From contig JAAALK010000082.1 of the NCBI GenBank assembly GCA_019279435.1, positions 80,014,989 through 80,078,988 of the forward strand: a stretch of 64,000 nt of DNA, given 5' to 3'. The notes below the pieces were generated by a model that saw only the letters and a list, made by a program, of their open reading frames with translations, made no database searches and had not been told where the DNA came from. Within the stretch, counting starts at the first letter, position 1, and every line of letters begins with the position of its first letter. This stretch comes from Zizania palustris. Lineage: Eukaryota; Streptophyta; Magnoliopsida; Poales; Poaceae. Below are positions 11,255 to 23,520 of the stretch, piece by piece. Made by a program: the position numbers and the translations under genes.

Positions 11255-12248
11255 TGTAACACCCTGATTTTTAAAGAATAAATAAATTGGAGGAAATAAG
11301 AACTTTAAATAAATAAATTGAGTTTGAATAATGAGTATTTGAAATGATAAATAATTAAAATGAGGTAAATAAATTTTTGGGGGGAATAAAAAGAATTTAA
11401 TTGAGGTTGAAGCTAAAAAGGACAAATAAATAAAAACCATAAGAAATAACCCAAGATTTGAGTTGAGGAATTTTTGTTAAGTTCCTGAAGTCAAAATAAA
11501 ATTTTAGGAATTTTCCAAATTTTTAGGACCTTTGCAACTAGCATAGCAAATACAAATGAATTTCAGTAATAATTTTAATTCAAAAAGGATTTTAAATAAC
11601 ATTGGACCACTCCCTATCATTCTCTCTCTCCAGACCGGCCCAGCCAACCCTTGCGCCCACTAACATGAGGACCCCACTCGTCAGCCTCCCCATCCTTTCC
11701 ACGCACGCCCGCAACCTTTCCCCTCTCTGACGCCCAAGCCTAGCTGTCGGCGCCGAAGCCCCGCGCCTACGCCCACCCCTCCCTCTGCCTAGTGGCCCCA
11801 CCTATCAACACCCGTATTCCGCGCCCACTCGATGCCAGCCTAGTCCCACATGTCAGATCCATATTCTCCAATGGGATCCCGCCCCCAATTCCACCTAGCC
11901 GAAACCCTAGGTCCCTAATCCTGTCGTCGCTGTGCCCAATCCCTGAAATTGAGGCCGACATCTCGCTTCCCTTGCACCTGCAATATCTTTACCCTAAAAA
12001 CCTGATGCAAACCCATCCAAGTTCTTGATATCATGCATAAAAAGAAACATTTCCAAAGTTTATGGAATCCCCTCGATTTCCTTCCTTGCGCCTTCCTTTC
12101 CTGCCACCGGTGACCCCATTTAAAACCCGACTGCCTCCCCAGCACCTCCGCATCCAGAATACCCAAGCTTTCACAAACTAGAGCATCTCCACGTCATTTC
12201 ACCACGCAACCTCTGTTCTGCCTTCGGTAGATGATTCTAGCCACCGGT
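11255..12248 (+). mobile_element. T4 solo LTR, left part
   Basis: Starts TGTAACACCCTGATT after the target copy ACTAG (11250-11254). It has the AT-rich then GC-rich layout of Tekay-type LTRs in plus orientation. It is broken at the CRM-like insertion; its last five bases CCGGT are the CRM-like target duplication. The LTR resumes at 16307. Total LTR length without the insert is about 3.1 kb, like T1 and T2. Confidence 0.85.
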
Positions 12249-13099
12249 TTATGAGGACATCGATAACAATGATAATACATCCAACACTCTATCATTCTTG
12301 GACCAATCACTTGCTCCCGTGCACGGAAGCTTAATTATGAGGTGCGTTCGTTTCTTACTTTACATAATGATATGGATACGAATAGGATGCTACATATGGA
12401 TGATATTTTGACTCTAAGGAACATGGGAGAAGCACTTCTGGATCAAACACAAGGGGGAGAGGCGGCACAACAATCCAACTCGAATTCCACTTCAAACTCT
12501 GATTTCGGTTCGGATTCAGAGGAGCACCCTTCAGTAAAATGGGCATAACTTTCTCGTACGGAGTCAGATTGAGGAGTTCTTTAAGGCGTTGGAAATATAA
12601 CGAAAATATCTTTCCAATGGGTCTGGTGCCAAGTTCTGTTTCGTTACAAAACGTTCTGTGTCGTCCGAACAAATCATCTGGTGTTGTGTTACCGTTTTGG
12701 GGCACGTCGGGCCTTGTATCTGTTTGGGACCTTAAGCCCAACATTAGTCTCGACTTTTCCACAAACCCTACGTATTAATACTCTGCAGCCTCCAGGGATT
12801 AGGGTGGATTTTGCTTAGTTTCGAATCTCTTGTAGATTGAACTCTTACTTGATCAGATTGCGGAACCCCACTTGAGAAATCGATCTCTCTTCTGTTTGCC
12901 AGATTGTGTTTCCGTGTTCTTGCTTGTGTTCTCGATTCGCAGGTCAATCGCGTTTGTGCGTGGTTGATAACCAATGGAGCCGTGGTGTAGCGATTGCGTG
13001 GTTCGGATCTGTGGTGATCGGAAGCCGCTTCGTCAACGTCGAGTCCTCCACCAATCGAGTTTACCCCCCTGACGGAAGATCGGGCACCCATGCGCATCA
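12249..13099 (+). mobile_element. CRM-like 5' LTR (851 bp)
   Basis: Begins TTATGAGGACATCG (the other copy has TGATGAGGACATCG, so TG has mutated) and ends ATGCGCATCA before a PBS. It is preceded by CCGGT; the same five bases follow the other LTR at 16307-16311. The length and the TGATGA(A/G)GACATC start fit my recollection of centromeric CRM/RIRE7 elements. The LTR also encodes a polyprotein-tail-like stretch (ARKLNYEVR(S/P)FLTLHND), as expected where pol runs into the LTR. Confidence 0.65.
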
Positions 13100-13101
13100 A
13101 G

Positions 13102-13119
13102 TGGTATCAGAGCCTAGGT
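13102..13119 (+). other. CRM-like primer binding site
   Basis: TGGTATCAGAGCCTAGG starts two bases after the LTR end. It matches the initiator-Met tRNA type primer site shared by many plant retrotransposons. Confidence 0.85.
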
Positions 13120-14203
13120 TTACCATCAGGTTTATAGGTTCATCTTCCCTTGTTCGAGTCAATTTCTCATTCATCCTAGAGTCCAAAAAAAGCCGAACAA
13201 AAAAAAATTCCCTGTCCGAGACATTGTTACCCTTTTGCATAATTCTTTTTCAGAGTCCGTAGTGTTGAATTCGTGTCCAAGTTTGTGTCTCGATTGTTGG
13301 TTAATTCGTGTTTTAGATCAGTTCGTGTCTCCGCCACAATTCCCCTACTCTGCTGCATAATTTTTCCACTCCCCCACTGATCCTCGTCCGCTTTTGTTTC
13401 CGCCACAACCAACAGATCCGATTTAGGGGGAACAAATCCGATTTAGGATGGTTCTGCTTGAAATGGCTATAACTTTTCACTCGTAACTCTGATTGAGCTG
13501 AAATTTTTACCACAATTGGATCAGTATAAGTGTTGTCAAAAAAATTAAAAAAATCAGGAAGGCCTTTTTGGGCTCCGAAGTTTCAGCACCGGTTATTTAG
13601 GGTTGCCTGTACCGATATCATCTTCCATCGGTTTGAGCCGAAACTTGGTGCTGTGCTTAATCTTGGGGCACATTGTTGCTACTTAGCACTTGGTAATTGG
13701 TTGCAAAAAAAAGAGAGAGAAAAAGAAGACAAAAAAAGGAGAGAAGAAAAAAAGAGGCAATACCAAAGGCAGTGCACTGTTTGTTTTATAGTGTTGCTGG
13801 TGTCGTGTTGACACTGTCCTTGCACTTCATCTTGTTCATCCTTATTTCCTTCTTGTGTCACTACTGTTCTTAAAACATGAGTAGACCAGCAATTAGGACT
13901 AATAGTTTGAACATTTATTCAACATTACTATCTGTTATTGAATTGTGTTCCACTCAAATATGTGGCCTTCATATAGCTCTGCATACTTACCTTCTGAACA
14001 GTACAGTTTCCTACCGGCAATCGCTATACTCCCAACTTTAACAGTATCATCCCCAAGCTAACCGGTTGTGCCACCTGCTACGATTGGTAAGAATCTTGCA
14101 AGAACTTGGTGAAATGCTTGAGTGTGAGCGACTCCACATCCTAGTAGTTCATAGGAAACTAACGCACTTGTGAGCTTGTTTGTGTTTTGTGTTTTCACTA
14201 ACC
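13120..14203 (+). other. CRM-like leader, non-coding
   Basis: An untranslated leader of about 1.1 kb lies between the PBS and gag. It contains no convincing frame. It holds an A/G-rich low-complexity run at about 13704-13757 and A-rich stretches near 13545. Confidence 0.6.
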
Positions 14204-15082
14204 ATGGCAGGATCACACCAAGGCGATGGAGATGAATGGGTGTCCAAGTTATAACTTGGAAAGTTGCTGCAAGAACTCAATGCAAACATCGTTATGAGTA
14301 ACCAGGACAATGAGCACAGATTGGACAGAATAAAGAGGAACATTGCCACCCTCATCACCAGGATGGAGAACATAGAGAGACAACCACCGCCACTGAATGA
14401 TAGGGCTGAAGATCTCGAGGTAAACAACATAAAGCAGGATCATGTACAACCTCTTCCTCAAGAACCTCCCCGTCAACAAAATCCACATCGTCAAGGTATG
14501 GGAGGTAATAATGGAAACAACCCTCGTGCTGATAATTCGTTTGCTAAGGTTAAATTCAGCATACCCTCTTTTTATAGCTCTTATGATGCTGAAACATATC
14601 TGAATTGGGAGATGATAGTACAACAAAAATTTAACTCTCACCAAGTTCCAGAAATACATAGAGTTATACAAGCCACTAGTGAGTTTACCGATTTTGCTAT
14701 TATTTGGTGGAATGAGATCTCAAGTGTAGGCTTAGCACCTGACACATGGGATGGGCTAAAGAGAGCTATGCGTGGTAGATTTGTCCCTACTACTTATAAA
14801 CGTGATTTGCTTCAAAAATTACAGCGTTTAAACCAGGGAAAAAAATCTATAGAGGAGTACTACCAAGAACTGCAAATAGGATTGTTGCGTTGTGATATAG
14901 TTGAGGATGAGGATAGTAAAATGGCTAGATTTTTTGGTGGGTTAAGAAGAGAAATACAGGACATAGTAGATTATAAGGAATATAATACACTCAATAGATT
15001 GTTTCACCTTTCTATGAAGGCAGAAAGAGAATTGTAGGGACGACAGCCGAAGTCGAAGGGTAACTTCACCGACACAAGACCG
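14204..15082 (+). pseudogene. CRM-like gag, truncated
   Basis: Capsid protein. The ATG at 14204 (MAGSHQGDGDEWVSKL) is followed by TAA at 14252. The same frame then stays open from 14264 with a coiled N-terminus (RLDRIKRNIATLITRMENIE) and a full gag core. Core motifs are FSIPSFYSSYDAETYLNWE, TSEFTDFAIIWWNE, MRGRFVPTTYKRDLLQKLQ, SIEEYYQELQIGLLRC and FGGLRREIQDIVDYKEY. A TAG at 15035 replaces a Gln in EREL(Q)GRQPKSKG. The core matches CRM/RIRE7-type gag in my memory. Zinc knuckle and pol are absent: at 15083 the frame runs into a repeat of the T4 LTR. Confidence 0.75.
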
Positions 15083-15430
15083 GCCCCCAATTCCACCCGG
15101 CCAAAACCCTAGGTCCCCAATCCTGTGGTCGTTGTGCCCAATCCCTGAAATTGAGGCCAACATCTCGCTTCCCTTGCACCTGCAATATCATTCGCCTAAA
15201 AACCCGATGCAAACCCATCTAGGTTCTCGATATCGTGCATAAAAAGAATCCCCTCGATTTCCTTCCTTGTGCCTTCCTTTCCTGCCACCGGTGACCCCAT
15301 TTAAAACTCGACTGCCTCCCCAGTGCCTCCGCATCCAGAATACCCAAGCTTTCACAAACCAGAGCATCTCCACATCATTTCACCACCGCAACTTATGTTC
15401 TTCCTTCGGTAGCTGATTCTAGCCACCGGT
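15083..15430 (+). repeat. Second copy of T4 LTR flank (= 11881-12248)
   Basis: Direct repeat of the T4 LTR segment that lies just left of the CRM-like 5' LTR, including its final CCGGT. It differs by scattered substitutions and lacks about 20 bases present near 12045. Its presence between gag and a second LTR cannot arise from simple insertion and indicates a 3.2-kb tandem duplication. Confidence 0.8.
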
Positions 15431-16306
15431 TGATGAGGACATCGATAACAATGATAAAGACATCCAACACTCTATCATTCTTGGACCAATCACTCGCCCC
15501 CGTGCACGGAAGCTTAATTATGAGGTGCGTCCGTTTCTTACTTTACATAATGATATGGATATGGATGGGATGCTACCTATGGATGATATTTTGACTCTAA
15601 GGAATATGGGAGAAGCACTTCTGGATCAAACACAAGGGGGAGAGACGGCACAACAATCCAACTCGAATTCCACTTCAAACTCTGATTTCGGTTCGGATTC
15701 AACGGAGCACTGTTCAGTAAAATGGGCATAACTTTCTCGTACGGAGTCGGATTGAGGCGTTCTTTAAGGCGTTGGAAAGATAACGAAAATATATTTCCAA
15801 TGGGTCTGGTGACAAGTCCTGGTTCGTTACAAAACGTTCTGCGTCGTCCGAACAAGTTATCTGGTGTTGCGTCACCGTTTTGGGCCACGTCGGGCCTTGT
15901 ATCTATTTAGGACCTTAAGCCCAACATTAGTCTCGACTTTTCAACAAACCCTAGCTATTAATACTCTGCAGCCTCCAGGGATTAGGGTGGGTTTTTCTTA
16001 GTTGCGAATCTCTTGTAGATTGAACTCTGACTTGGTCAGATTGCGGAACCCCACTTGAGAAATCGATCTCTCTTCTGTTTGCGAGATTGTGTTTCCTTGT
16101 TCTTGCTTGTGTTCTCGATTCGCAGGCAGGGATAAGCCTTCTTGGCGAGGTCAATTGCGTTCGTGCGTGCTTGATAACCAACGGAGCCATGGTGTAGCGA
16201 TTGCGGGGTTCCGATCTTTGGTGATCGGAAGTCGGATCGTCAACGTCGAGTCCTCCACCAATCGAGTTTACCCCCCTGACGGAAGATCGGGCACCCGTGC
16301 GCATCA
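15431..16306 (+). mobile_element. CRM-like solo LTR (876 bp)
   Basis: Starts TGATGAGGACATCG, ends GTGCGCATCA. It is flanked on both sides by CCGGT (15426-15430 and 16307-16311) and by T4 LTR sequence, so it reads as a solo LTR at the original target site. It is roughly 95% identical to the LTR at 12249 over the stretch compared by eye. Confidence 0.75.
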
Positions 16307-18430
16307 CCGGTGATCACCTCCACCATCGTCGTCTGCACCATCATGACCCCCATCATCACTCCTATCCGGCATCGCCTCCGTTGGTGCTACCGACCACCGG
16401 AACGACATCCCCTCCGTCAACCCGAAGCAATGTCACCGCCTCAATCATCGCTGGCCATGTCCAGGCGCCCCCGAGCCCCATCTTCGGTACCATAATGCTC
16501 GCTGCAATATTCTATTTCCAGTTTTGCTCCTGGATTAGACCCTAGGACATCACCGGTGCCGCTAGATCTACCACTACCCGCTGCCATCGTCGGAGACGAA
16601 CGACACGCGTCATCCTGTATCGCGCGTGCCGTATCGATCTACAACCGTGCGATCAGATTTGGACGGTCAGGATTAAATCATTGTTTGGTTTAATCTGGTT
16701 CGTCCACTCCAATCGAACCAATATCAAGTGATCTCGGCCACCCATCGCCACTCAAACCCCGCTTTGAATCCCAACGACCCGCGCGTACCCCTTCGCCCAT
16801 ATCTAATCACGACCATCTGTTCTTATTTAAAAATCCCGCGCGCGCTGTGGCCGCTAGATCTTGATCCGACAGTCATCTGTACCCCGGTCCACATGCACAG
16901 TGCGCTAGTTCACTGTGAACATGATTTATCATGGACTAGAAGTTGCTTTCTATTTAAGATAAATTCTATAAATTGCTTTTAACTTCAAAAAGTCATATAT
17001 TCTTCATTTTAACTCCAAATTTTACTATTAAAAATCTAGAAAATTAATCCTTTAATTCTATACAACTTTAACCAATTTAATTGAAATGTTTGTACTGTTT
17101 ATTTTATTTATTTTAATTGTTTATTCGTCTTGATTTGCGTGACGAGAAGATTACGACACCGCCAAGGAGCCGGAGTACTATCCAGAGGTCCCCCCATCCC
17201 GGTTCGCTTATCAAGGCAAGTCACAACCCTAACCTCGATCATATTGAGCCCATGTTTTTAATTAAATATTGCTATAACCCATAGGATATAAATGCATTAG
17301 TCCAATTTACATCCTTACACTATATTTATCAGATCCCATGACCTTGATTTGCAAACCCAAGCCATGCTCTTGAACACATTTCTTGTCACCTTTAATACTA
17401 TTTATTAGTTAGTGTCACTAATATTGACACAAATGCTAGTAGGCTAAAAATGAGTTGTAGATTAGAATGGATATTTCTACTCCATTATTTTGCGATTTAT
17501 ATCTCATCTCTTGGTATTCTAATGGATAGAAAAGAATTTGGAAAATGTTTAAGTATGTTAGCATTGTGGGTTCCGGGTGCAAGCGAGGGCATTGGTTAGT
17601 CGCACCTAGGGCACTATAACGACCGGTCTGCGGGATCTATTGCGAAGCACTTCCATACTAACCACAAGTCTAATGGGTAAGGCCTAACTAGAAATATGGA
17701 TCGTTCCAACTCGATGCACCGAGTGGAGTGGTCAAGTTGCATCTGTGGATGAATTGCACCAACGAGGCACAAAAGGGGGTATGACGTTGGTCCAATGCAT
17801 TGGCGCGACAGCGAAACCTAGTGGGTTGTCCTCGAGTTGGGGCAATTCATGGTGAAGGTTTTGGCATGAGTTCCTGTGACTTGGGTTATTTTAACACACT
17901 GCGGTATGCAGGAATGAGTGCCTTGTGGGTATAGTGGTACACCTCTTATCAGAGTATAATCTTTTCGAAAAGCCGTGCCCACGATCAAGGGCGGGTTGAG
18001 CGATGTTCACCACAGTTAGTTTAGTATTCTAGATGTGCATTGGGTGTTGGTTTATAAGGACTGATGTGCGAGGGAGTACTATTGTATTACTCGAGTTAGT
18101 TGATGGTTTCATACTCATTATTTACATTCTACATAATAAATATGATCTCATTAACTGCTTAATAACAAAATGTACTTTTCCACAAAAGCAAGCCAATTAC
18201 CCTCTCTTGCTATTACCCTTGCATTATGTGCATTTTCCATGGCTTGCTGAGTACATTTGTACTCACCCCATTGACTAAATATTTTAGATGTTGAGTTCTA
18301 TGAAGATGAAGGCCTATAGTAGCTGTCCCAGTCAAGGATGTGATTCCTGGAAGCATGATGAACATTTTGTAAATTGATTTTCTTAAGGAAATTCAATAAA
18401 CTTGAAATTGTTAAATTTTGGGGCATTACA
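16307..18430 (+). mobile_element. T4 solo LTR, right part
   Basis: Resumes with CCGGTGATCACC and continues to GGGGCATTACA. ACTAG (18431-18435) matches 11250-11254, so T4 is a solo LTR in plus orientation. Its 17560-18300 stretch is the reverse complement of sequence found in the T1 and T2 LTRs, for example GTGGGTTCCGGGTGCAAGC. No T4 interior remains. It splits the mobile-domain gene. Confidence 0.9.
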
Positions 18431-18435
18431 ACTAG

Positions 18436-21232
18436 GACCTCCACCAGGTCTTCTAAATGGTGCAGTGGGTCCGATAGAGCCCCCTTCACTTCCGGAGGCA
18501 ATTGAGTCATAGCCGACGAAGGGGCACCGGTGACTTCTTCGTCTTCAAGATATGGCCCGATATCAAAAGGGAATTTCCGGCCGAACGACTAAAAGAAGAA
18601 AGAAAGTTAAACATAAGGCAACCACATTGTGCCAATAAGTACAAAAAATGCTTACGTCAGCAGGCCTAGTAGAGGCAGTCGATTGCAGAGCACCATCGGT
18701 AGAAGAAGCAGTAGTATCATCCTCCATTGAAGCCACTAGAAGGGGGTGTGACCCCTCCTTTTCAAGACTGCCCTCGGGGGCAGATGAGTCCGCGTTGTCC
18801 GGCATCGGGTGCATTTAAGGTCGATTTTAACTATGTGGAAGGCAACAAGAAGATAAACAAAGTAAAGTACTTGACGAGAGCATGAAGTAGGAGGAACCCT
18901 AGCATCGTTCGCCTCGCCGGCGATGACAATGGCCGCTGACCCATCTTCCAGTGCATCGTCTTCAACTGTTGTGGCCATATCAGCAACATTGGCTGATACA
19001 CTAGAATCAACAATTATGACCCCCGATGTACTAGCCCCTACGATGGTTTCCGCAGTAGTATATCTAGCGGGGGGTCGATTAGGCGTCAACTAGGTCATTG
19101 ACCATATGGTCAAATGTCACGTGAAGAGACACGACGGTGGGGGAAGAAGGCTGAAAAGGAAAAAGTGTTAGATGTCAGAAATGCAAAGCAAGTACACACA
19201 GTGCAAAGATGAACACATACTTGAGCCAATGAAGGCGCGTCGGTGACATTAGTGGCTCGTGTAGTCGAAGGAGCATGTGGCATCGACTGAAAAAAAAGAG
19301 AGGCATTTTACAAAGGAAGGATAAAAGTTCACCAGTCATGGCAAAAAACAAAAGTCAGAAGGATTACCTGGCTGGAGCGGGCTTAGGTGGATTGACACAC
19401 CAATATGTTTGGTGCTCTACGCGTGCGACCCAGAACCTTGACTCACCTCTTGGTGAGAAGCTCTGTTGGGGTATGAGCCCCATTATCCAAGATGCTAGTG
19501 GACAATGTCAGCCCATATTCTATCGGCCTGCCACTCCAACTCCCCACTGGAGCATTCATGCCTTTCTCCCGCATAATATGAGGATAAGTGAGAAACAAGG
19601 GAGCAAGCAAAAAAACAAAAGTAAAGTCAAATGTGTTTACCTGAGAAGGCTCATCAACGTAGCCAGGATATAACCGCTCGTAGTATGTCTTCGAGTGCCG
19701 ATTGAAGAGGTGCCTTGCCCCTTTGTCCCACCAACAGACAAAGTCGATGGAGTCAATACTGCAAGCCAACCAAGGGTCAAGGTCACCATAAGGAACCTTG
19801 TCAACCACTCGGGAAAGGTTATGAAACTCCGGGTCATTGGTAACCTCTCCACGAATTTGGATTCGTCCAATGAAGAATTGGTGAGGTGGGAGCTGGCCGA
19901 ATCCTAGTTGCCATGAGTAGACCGACAGATGATAAAATTCATAGTAGGCTTTTTGGATGTGGCCAATACTGAAGTTGATAGGAAAAAGTCAAAGAGTGAT
20001 CAAGGTTTTAAAGATTCTAGTGGACTCCTCATTTCGGCACACATCGTCTAGGATAAACCCATGGGGATATTCATACTTAGATAGAAACTCGTATGCAAGC
20101 CAAGTAGTTTCCTCGTCCCAAAATCCATAGTAAAACCTTGCGATGAAGAGGCTCAGAGATATGGAGGACATCCGGAAGATGGAACAGCAGGTGGCCGCCT
20201 TGCCCAAAGATGAACACTGGCGATAAGTTAGATCAGTCAATTCAGGATAATCGGAGGGGAACTCCATCGATGCGAGGGGTGGATTGTCGATGACTTTGGC
20301 AGTGTAGACATTGAGCTAGAGCTGTAAAACCACCAAGGACCACTGAAGTGACCAACAGGTTCGCCAACCGATAGCTTGGCCAATACCTAGTGAAAGAGAT
20401 GATAAGTAGCACCAAGGAGGTATCAGCCGATGGGGATTTTTTTGTAGCAAGCTGCTCGCCTAGGGACTAAAGGTGGGAAGTTGGACCTAGAGTGGATCCA
20501 CAGGAGACAAACCACTCCAACCAAAGGTTAAGGAAATCCACATGCTCACAAGCTTCAATAGGGCCGGTTTTCTTGTTATGCTTCGTAATATATTTAGTCT
20601 AACCGCTGGTGGATTTCACATCATGGCGATGGGTTGACTTGGAATGGAAGGAAAAGAAATTGCAAGGGGAGATGATATCAAGAGAGGTCAAGGTGAAGAC
20701 GTCTAGCAAGGAATGGCTCATCGGGCCATGACCAAAAACAGCGGCGTTGAGGGTATCAGACCAAAAGTAACAAGCGACGGACGGAAGTGGCTCGTTCTTG
20801 TAGGGTTCAGCAAGAGAGAGACCGATGTAGTGGCCGATGCCAATTTTGTCCCAATATGGATGATTGACAGTCGATACCCTAAGGTACCAATCGCGCCAGC
20901 TGGAAAGTTGGGAAGGAAAAGCCCTAAAGCTAAGATGCCAATCAGAGGAAAGCATAGAAGAACATTTGAAAGGAATCCGATTGGTTTCGGCGTTTATGAT
21001 ATCAATAGGATCGGGGTTGCCCATCGGACCTAGGAAGTGATAGGTTGGGTGGCTACGATGGGAATCAAAACTTGGTTCTTCAGGTTCTACAGAGAAGAAA
21101 GGGAAAAGAAACAATAAGGAAATGAAAACAGTGAAGAAAAAGTGGCGGAAGAACCAAGAACACCGAGGAACAGTAGAAAAAGAAAAAAGAATGCTGACAA
21201 CTTACCTCAGGGATCATGTCATTGGTGGCCAT
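18436..21232 (-). pseudogene. Mobile-domain gene (a), intron-bearing, antisense in Y1
   Basis: Resembles the plant mobile domain (aminotransferase-like) proteins carried by grass retroelements; cellular role unknown. A start MATNDMIPE at 21232 meets a donor GTAAGT. A candidate acceptor (TTCTTCTCTGTAG, 21087) precedes WRDWYLRVSTVNHPYWDKIG, LPSVACYFWSDTLNAAVFGH and GPMSHSLLDV. The phase of this first junction does not fit, so that exon is uncertain. Further on are SLGKAATCC (about 20215) and FGQLPPHQFFIGRIQIRGE (about 19890). A clean 67-bp intron (18589-18655, GTAAGC...CTTTTAG) joins TRPAD to SFGRKFPFDIGPYLEDEE in phase. Several stops (20599, 20460) show decay. The tail continues at 10850-11249. 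Confidence 0.7.
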
Positions 21233-21390
21233 CGTGAAGGTTGCCAAAGTATGGGATCAACGGAGAGGATGAAGAACAGCGAAGCGGCGATCGCAAGACC
21301 GCTAGAAGCAAGACAGCGGCGAGCTCGAGGGTTAAAGTGAGAATAGTATGCAGAAAGCGTGAAGAATAAAAGTGAGAAGTGGTCGGGGAT

Positions 21391-21397
21391 ACTTATA
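21391..21397 (-). promoter_or_regulatory. TATA box of mobile-domain gene (a)
   Basis: On the minus strand GCTCTATAAGTATCC lies about 160 bp upstream of the putative ATG at 21232. Position and sequence suit a core promoter driving the antisense gene from inside the Y1 3' region. Confidence 0.5.
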
Positions 21398-21884
21398 GAG
21401 CAAAAACGACTCCTCGGCAGCCGGGTCAAGCTGGTCCCACCGGATTTGGTGGGACCACCTTCAACATTCGACAAAAAGGTAATCATGAGTACAATTTTCA
21501 AAACATCAAGATCTTTGTAGGCCTGGGTTTAAGGGAACATAATCTTTGGATTTAAAAGCACTAGTACAAAACTGTGTGGGATGAAGCCTGGTCCAACGCA
21601 GCCACAAAGAAAAGTAGATGTGTCAAACCTAGCGACATCCATCACAGTCATGAATGGCCGAAGAAGAATATGCAAAAAGAAAGAAGAAATGATGAGATGA
21701 TATGGAGTCGGTATCACGTGCATTGTGTTATAAAGTGCTAGAAGATGAAGGGTTTCTACTACTAATGATAAATTTGAAAATACGTTATGAAGGGACGTTT
21801 GGAAGGATGTGATGGCAGAGGGTGATGATGATCGATAATTTCAAAGCATCAATTACTCTTTAATGCTCCAAAACTGATGGGGCA
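21398..21884 (+). other. Y1 3' non-coding region with polypurine tract
   Basis: No gene is visible between the antisense promoter and the Y1 LTR. The last bases (ACTGATGGGGCA, 21873-21884) form a plausible polypurine tract directly before TGTTGACGCC. This sets Y1 in plus orientation, opposite to gene (a). Confidence 0.55.
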
Positions 21885-22087
21885 TGTTGACGCCAAGATT
21901 TGGTAAAGCCCAGACCCACTAAGGATGTCGCACAATCAACATAAGTCAAAGAGGTCTGATCAAAGGTGGTCAAAGAAGCCCATCCATATCGTTACAACAT
22001 GGCTGGATATGGAGGAGTCGATAGAGGTGAGAGAGGATAAATATGATCTAGAATCGGTTACAATATAGATTAATTGGGCGGCAAGTC
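21885..22087 (+). mobile_element. Y1 3' LTR, left part
   Basis: Starts TGTTGACGCCAAGATTTGG, related in its terminus to the X LTR (TGTTGACACC), as in Tat-lineage elements. It is interrupted at 22087 by T2; AAGTC (22083-22087) is the target copy. It resumes at 35674. Confidence 0.65.
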
Positions 22088-23520
22088 TGTAGCACCCAGA
22101 ATTTAACAATTCTAGACTTTATCGAAATTCCAAAGAAAATCAATAATCACAAGATGTTCATCACACGACATGCGCACACGACAAGCATCTGTGGTTCACA
22201 AACCACATTATTACACAAGTGTTAATATAAAAGAAACTAAGAAAATAATTCTCTAGATGAACATCTTCTCCAGAGTCGCTTCCTTAGCTAGGTCGCTACT
22301 CTAGACCATCCTCGTCATAGTACATCATCTTTAAAGTGGGTTTTCCAACAGGTATGAGTACAAAAGTACTTAACAAGCCACCAAGAAAATGCAATAATAA
22401 TGCAAGGTAATAACACAGAGGGGTAATGGTTTAAAGTGCAGAAAAGTACATTTTTATTTTGTAGCCTTTAATGTGAATCAGGTTCAATCATACAGAATAA
22501 TTAAATCATGGATGATGAAACATCTTCTAACTTGAGGAGTACGGTCAGCCCTCCTCGCTCTATGGTCCTTACATGACCAATCAACATGCAACACTTCACA
22601 AACTTATACTAACTATGGGATGTCACGCAACCCGCCCCTGACTGTGGGTTTAGCTTTTCGAAAAGATTTAGACTCTGATCAGAGGTGTACCACTGTACCC
22701 ACAAGGCAATCATTCTCGCACACCGCAGTCTATCCAAATGACTCAAGTCACGGGAATTCATGCCAAAACCTTTAGCATTAAGCGCTCCAACCTAATGACA
22801 CACACTATAGGTTTCGCCGGCACGCCAGCACACTGGACCAATGTCACGCCCCGTTTTGTGCAACATGGTACAAGTCACCCGCAAGTGCTACTTGCCCCTC
22901 TCCACATAGTGCCTCGAGTTGGAATGTCTCATACCTCTAGTGAAGACTTACCCACTAGACTTGTGGTTGGTACGAAGGTGTATTGCAACTGATCCCACAG
23001 ACCGGTCCTTATAGTGCCCCGGGTGTGACTAACCAATGCCCTCGCTTGCACCCGGAACCCACCATGCTAACACACTTAGCCAATTCTAAGACCTACAGAA
23101 TACTAGAGGTGAGAGGAATAAGGGAATCATATATCAGAATCCAAGTATCTATGACGCGTTTTTAATCCTATAGCAGTTGTGTCGATACATTGGACACTTA
23201 TAATATTAGTAAGTATCAAGGTGACAAGGAATTTAGGCTCTATAGCATGGCGTGGGTTGCACATCAAGGTCAGGGATCTGATAAATATATTGTAAGGCAT
23301 TTGATTGGACTAATGCAATTATCACCTATGGATTTTAGCAATATTTAATTAAAAACTAGGTTCAATATGCTCAAAAATGAGGTGGTGACTTGCCTTGTTC
23401 AGCAAAGGATGAAGGGGAGACTTCATGAAAATACTCCGACTCCTCAACGGCATCGTAATCATCTCGGCACGCAAAACATGAAGAAATAAACAATTAAAAA
23501 CAATAAAACCAATAGTAAAA
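22088..23520 (-). mobile_element. T2 3' LTR, left part
   Basis: Starts TGTAGCACCCAGAATTT on the plus strand, the T2 outer end, preceded by AAGTC (22083-22087). The matching AAGTC follows the far T2 end at 35669-35673, which proves one insertion from 22088 to 35668. Sequence 22888-23520 is duplicated at 2563-3195. It is interrupted by X at 23521. Confidence 0.9.

Noticed and set aside
13704..13760. A/G-rich run as a polypurine tract
   Set aside because: It lies in the leader upstream of gag, not before a 3' LTR.
11872..16306. First reading of the CRM-like LTR as starting at about 11,880
   Set aside because: The repeated block 11881-12248 is host T4 LTR flank; CCGGT duplications and the TGATGAGG start place the LTR boundary at 12249 and 15431.
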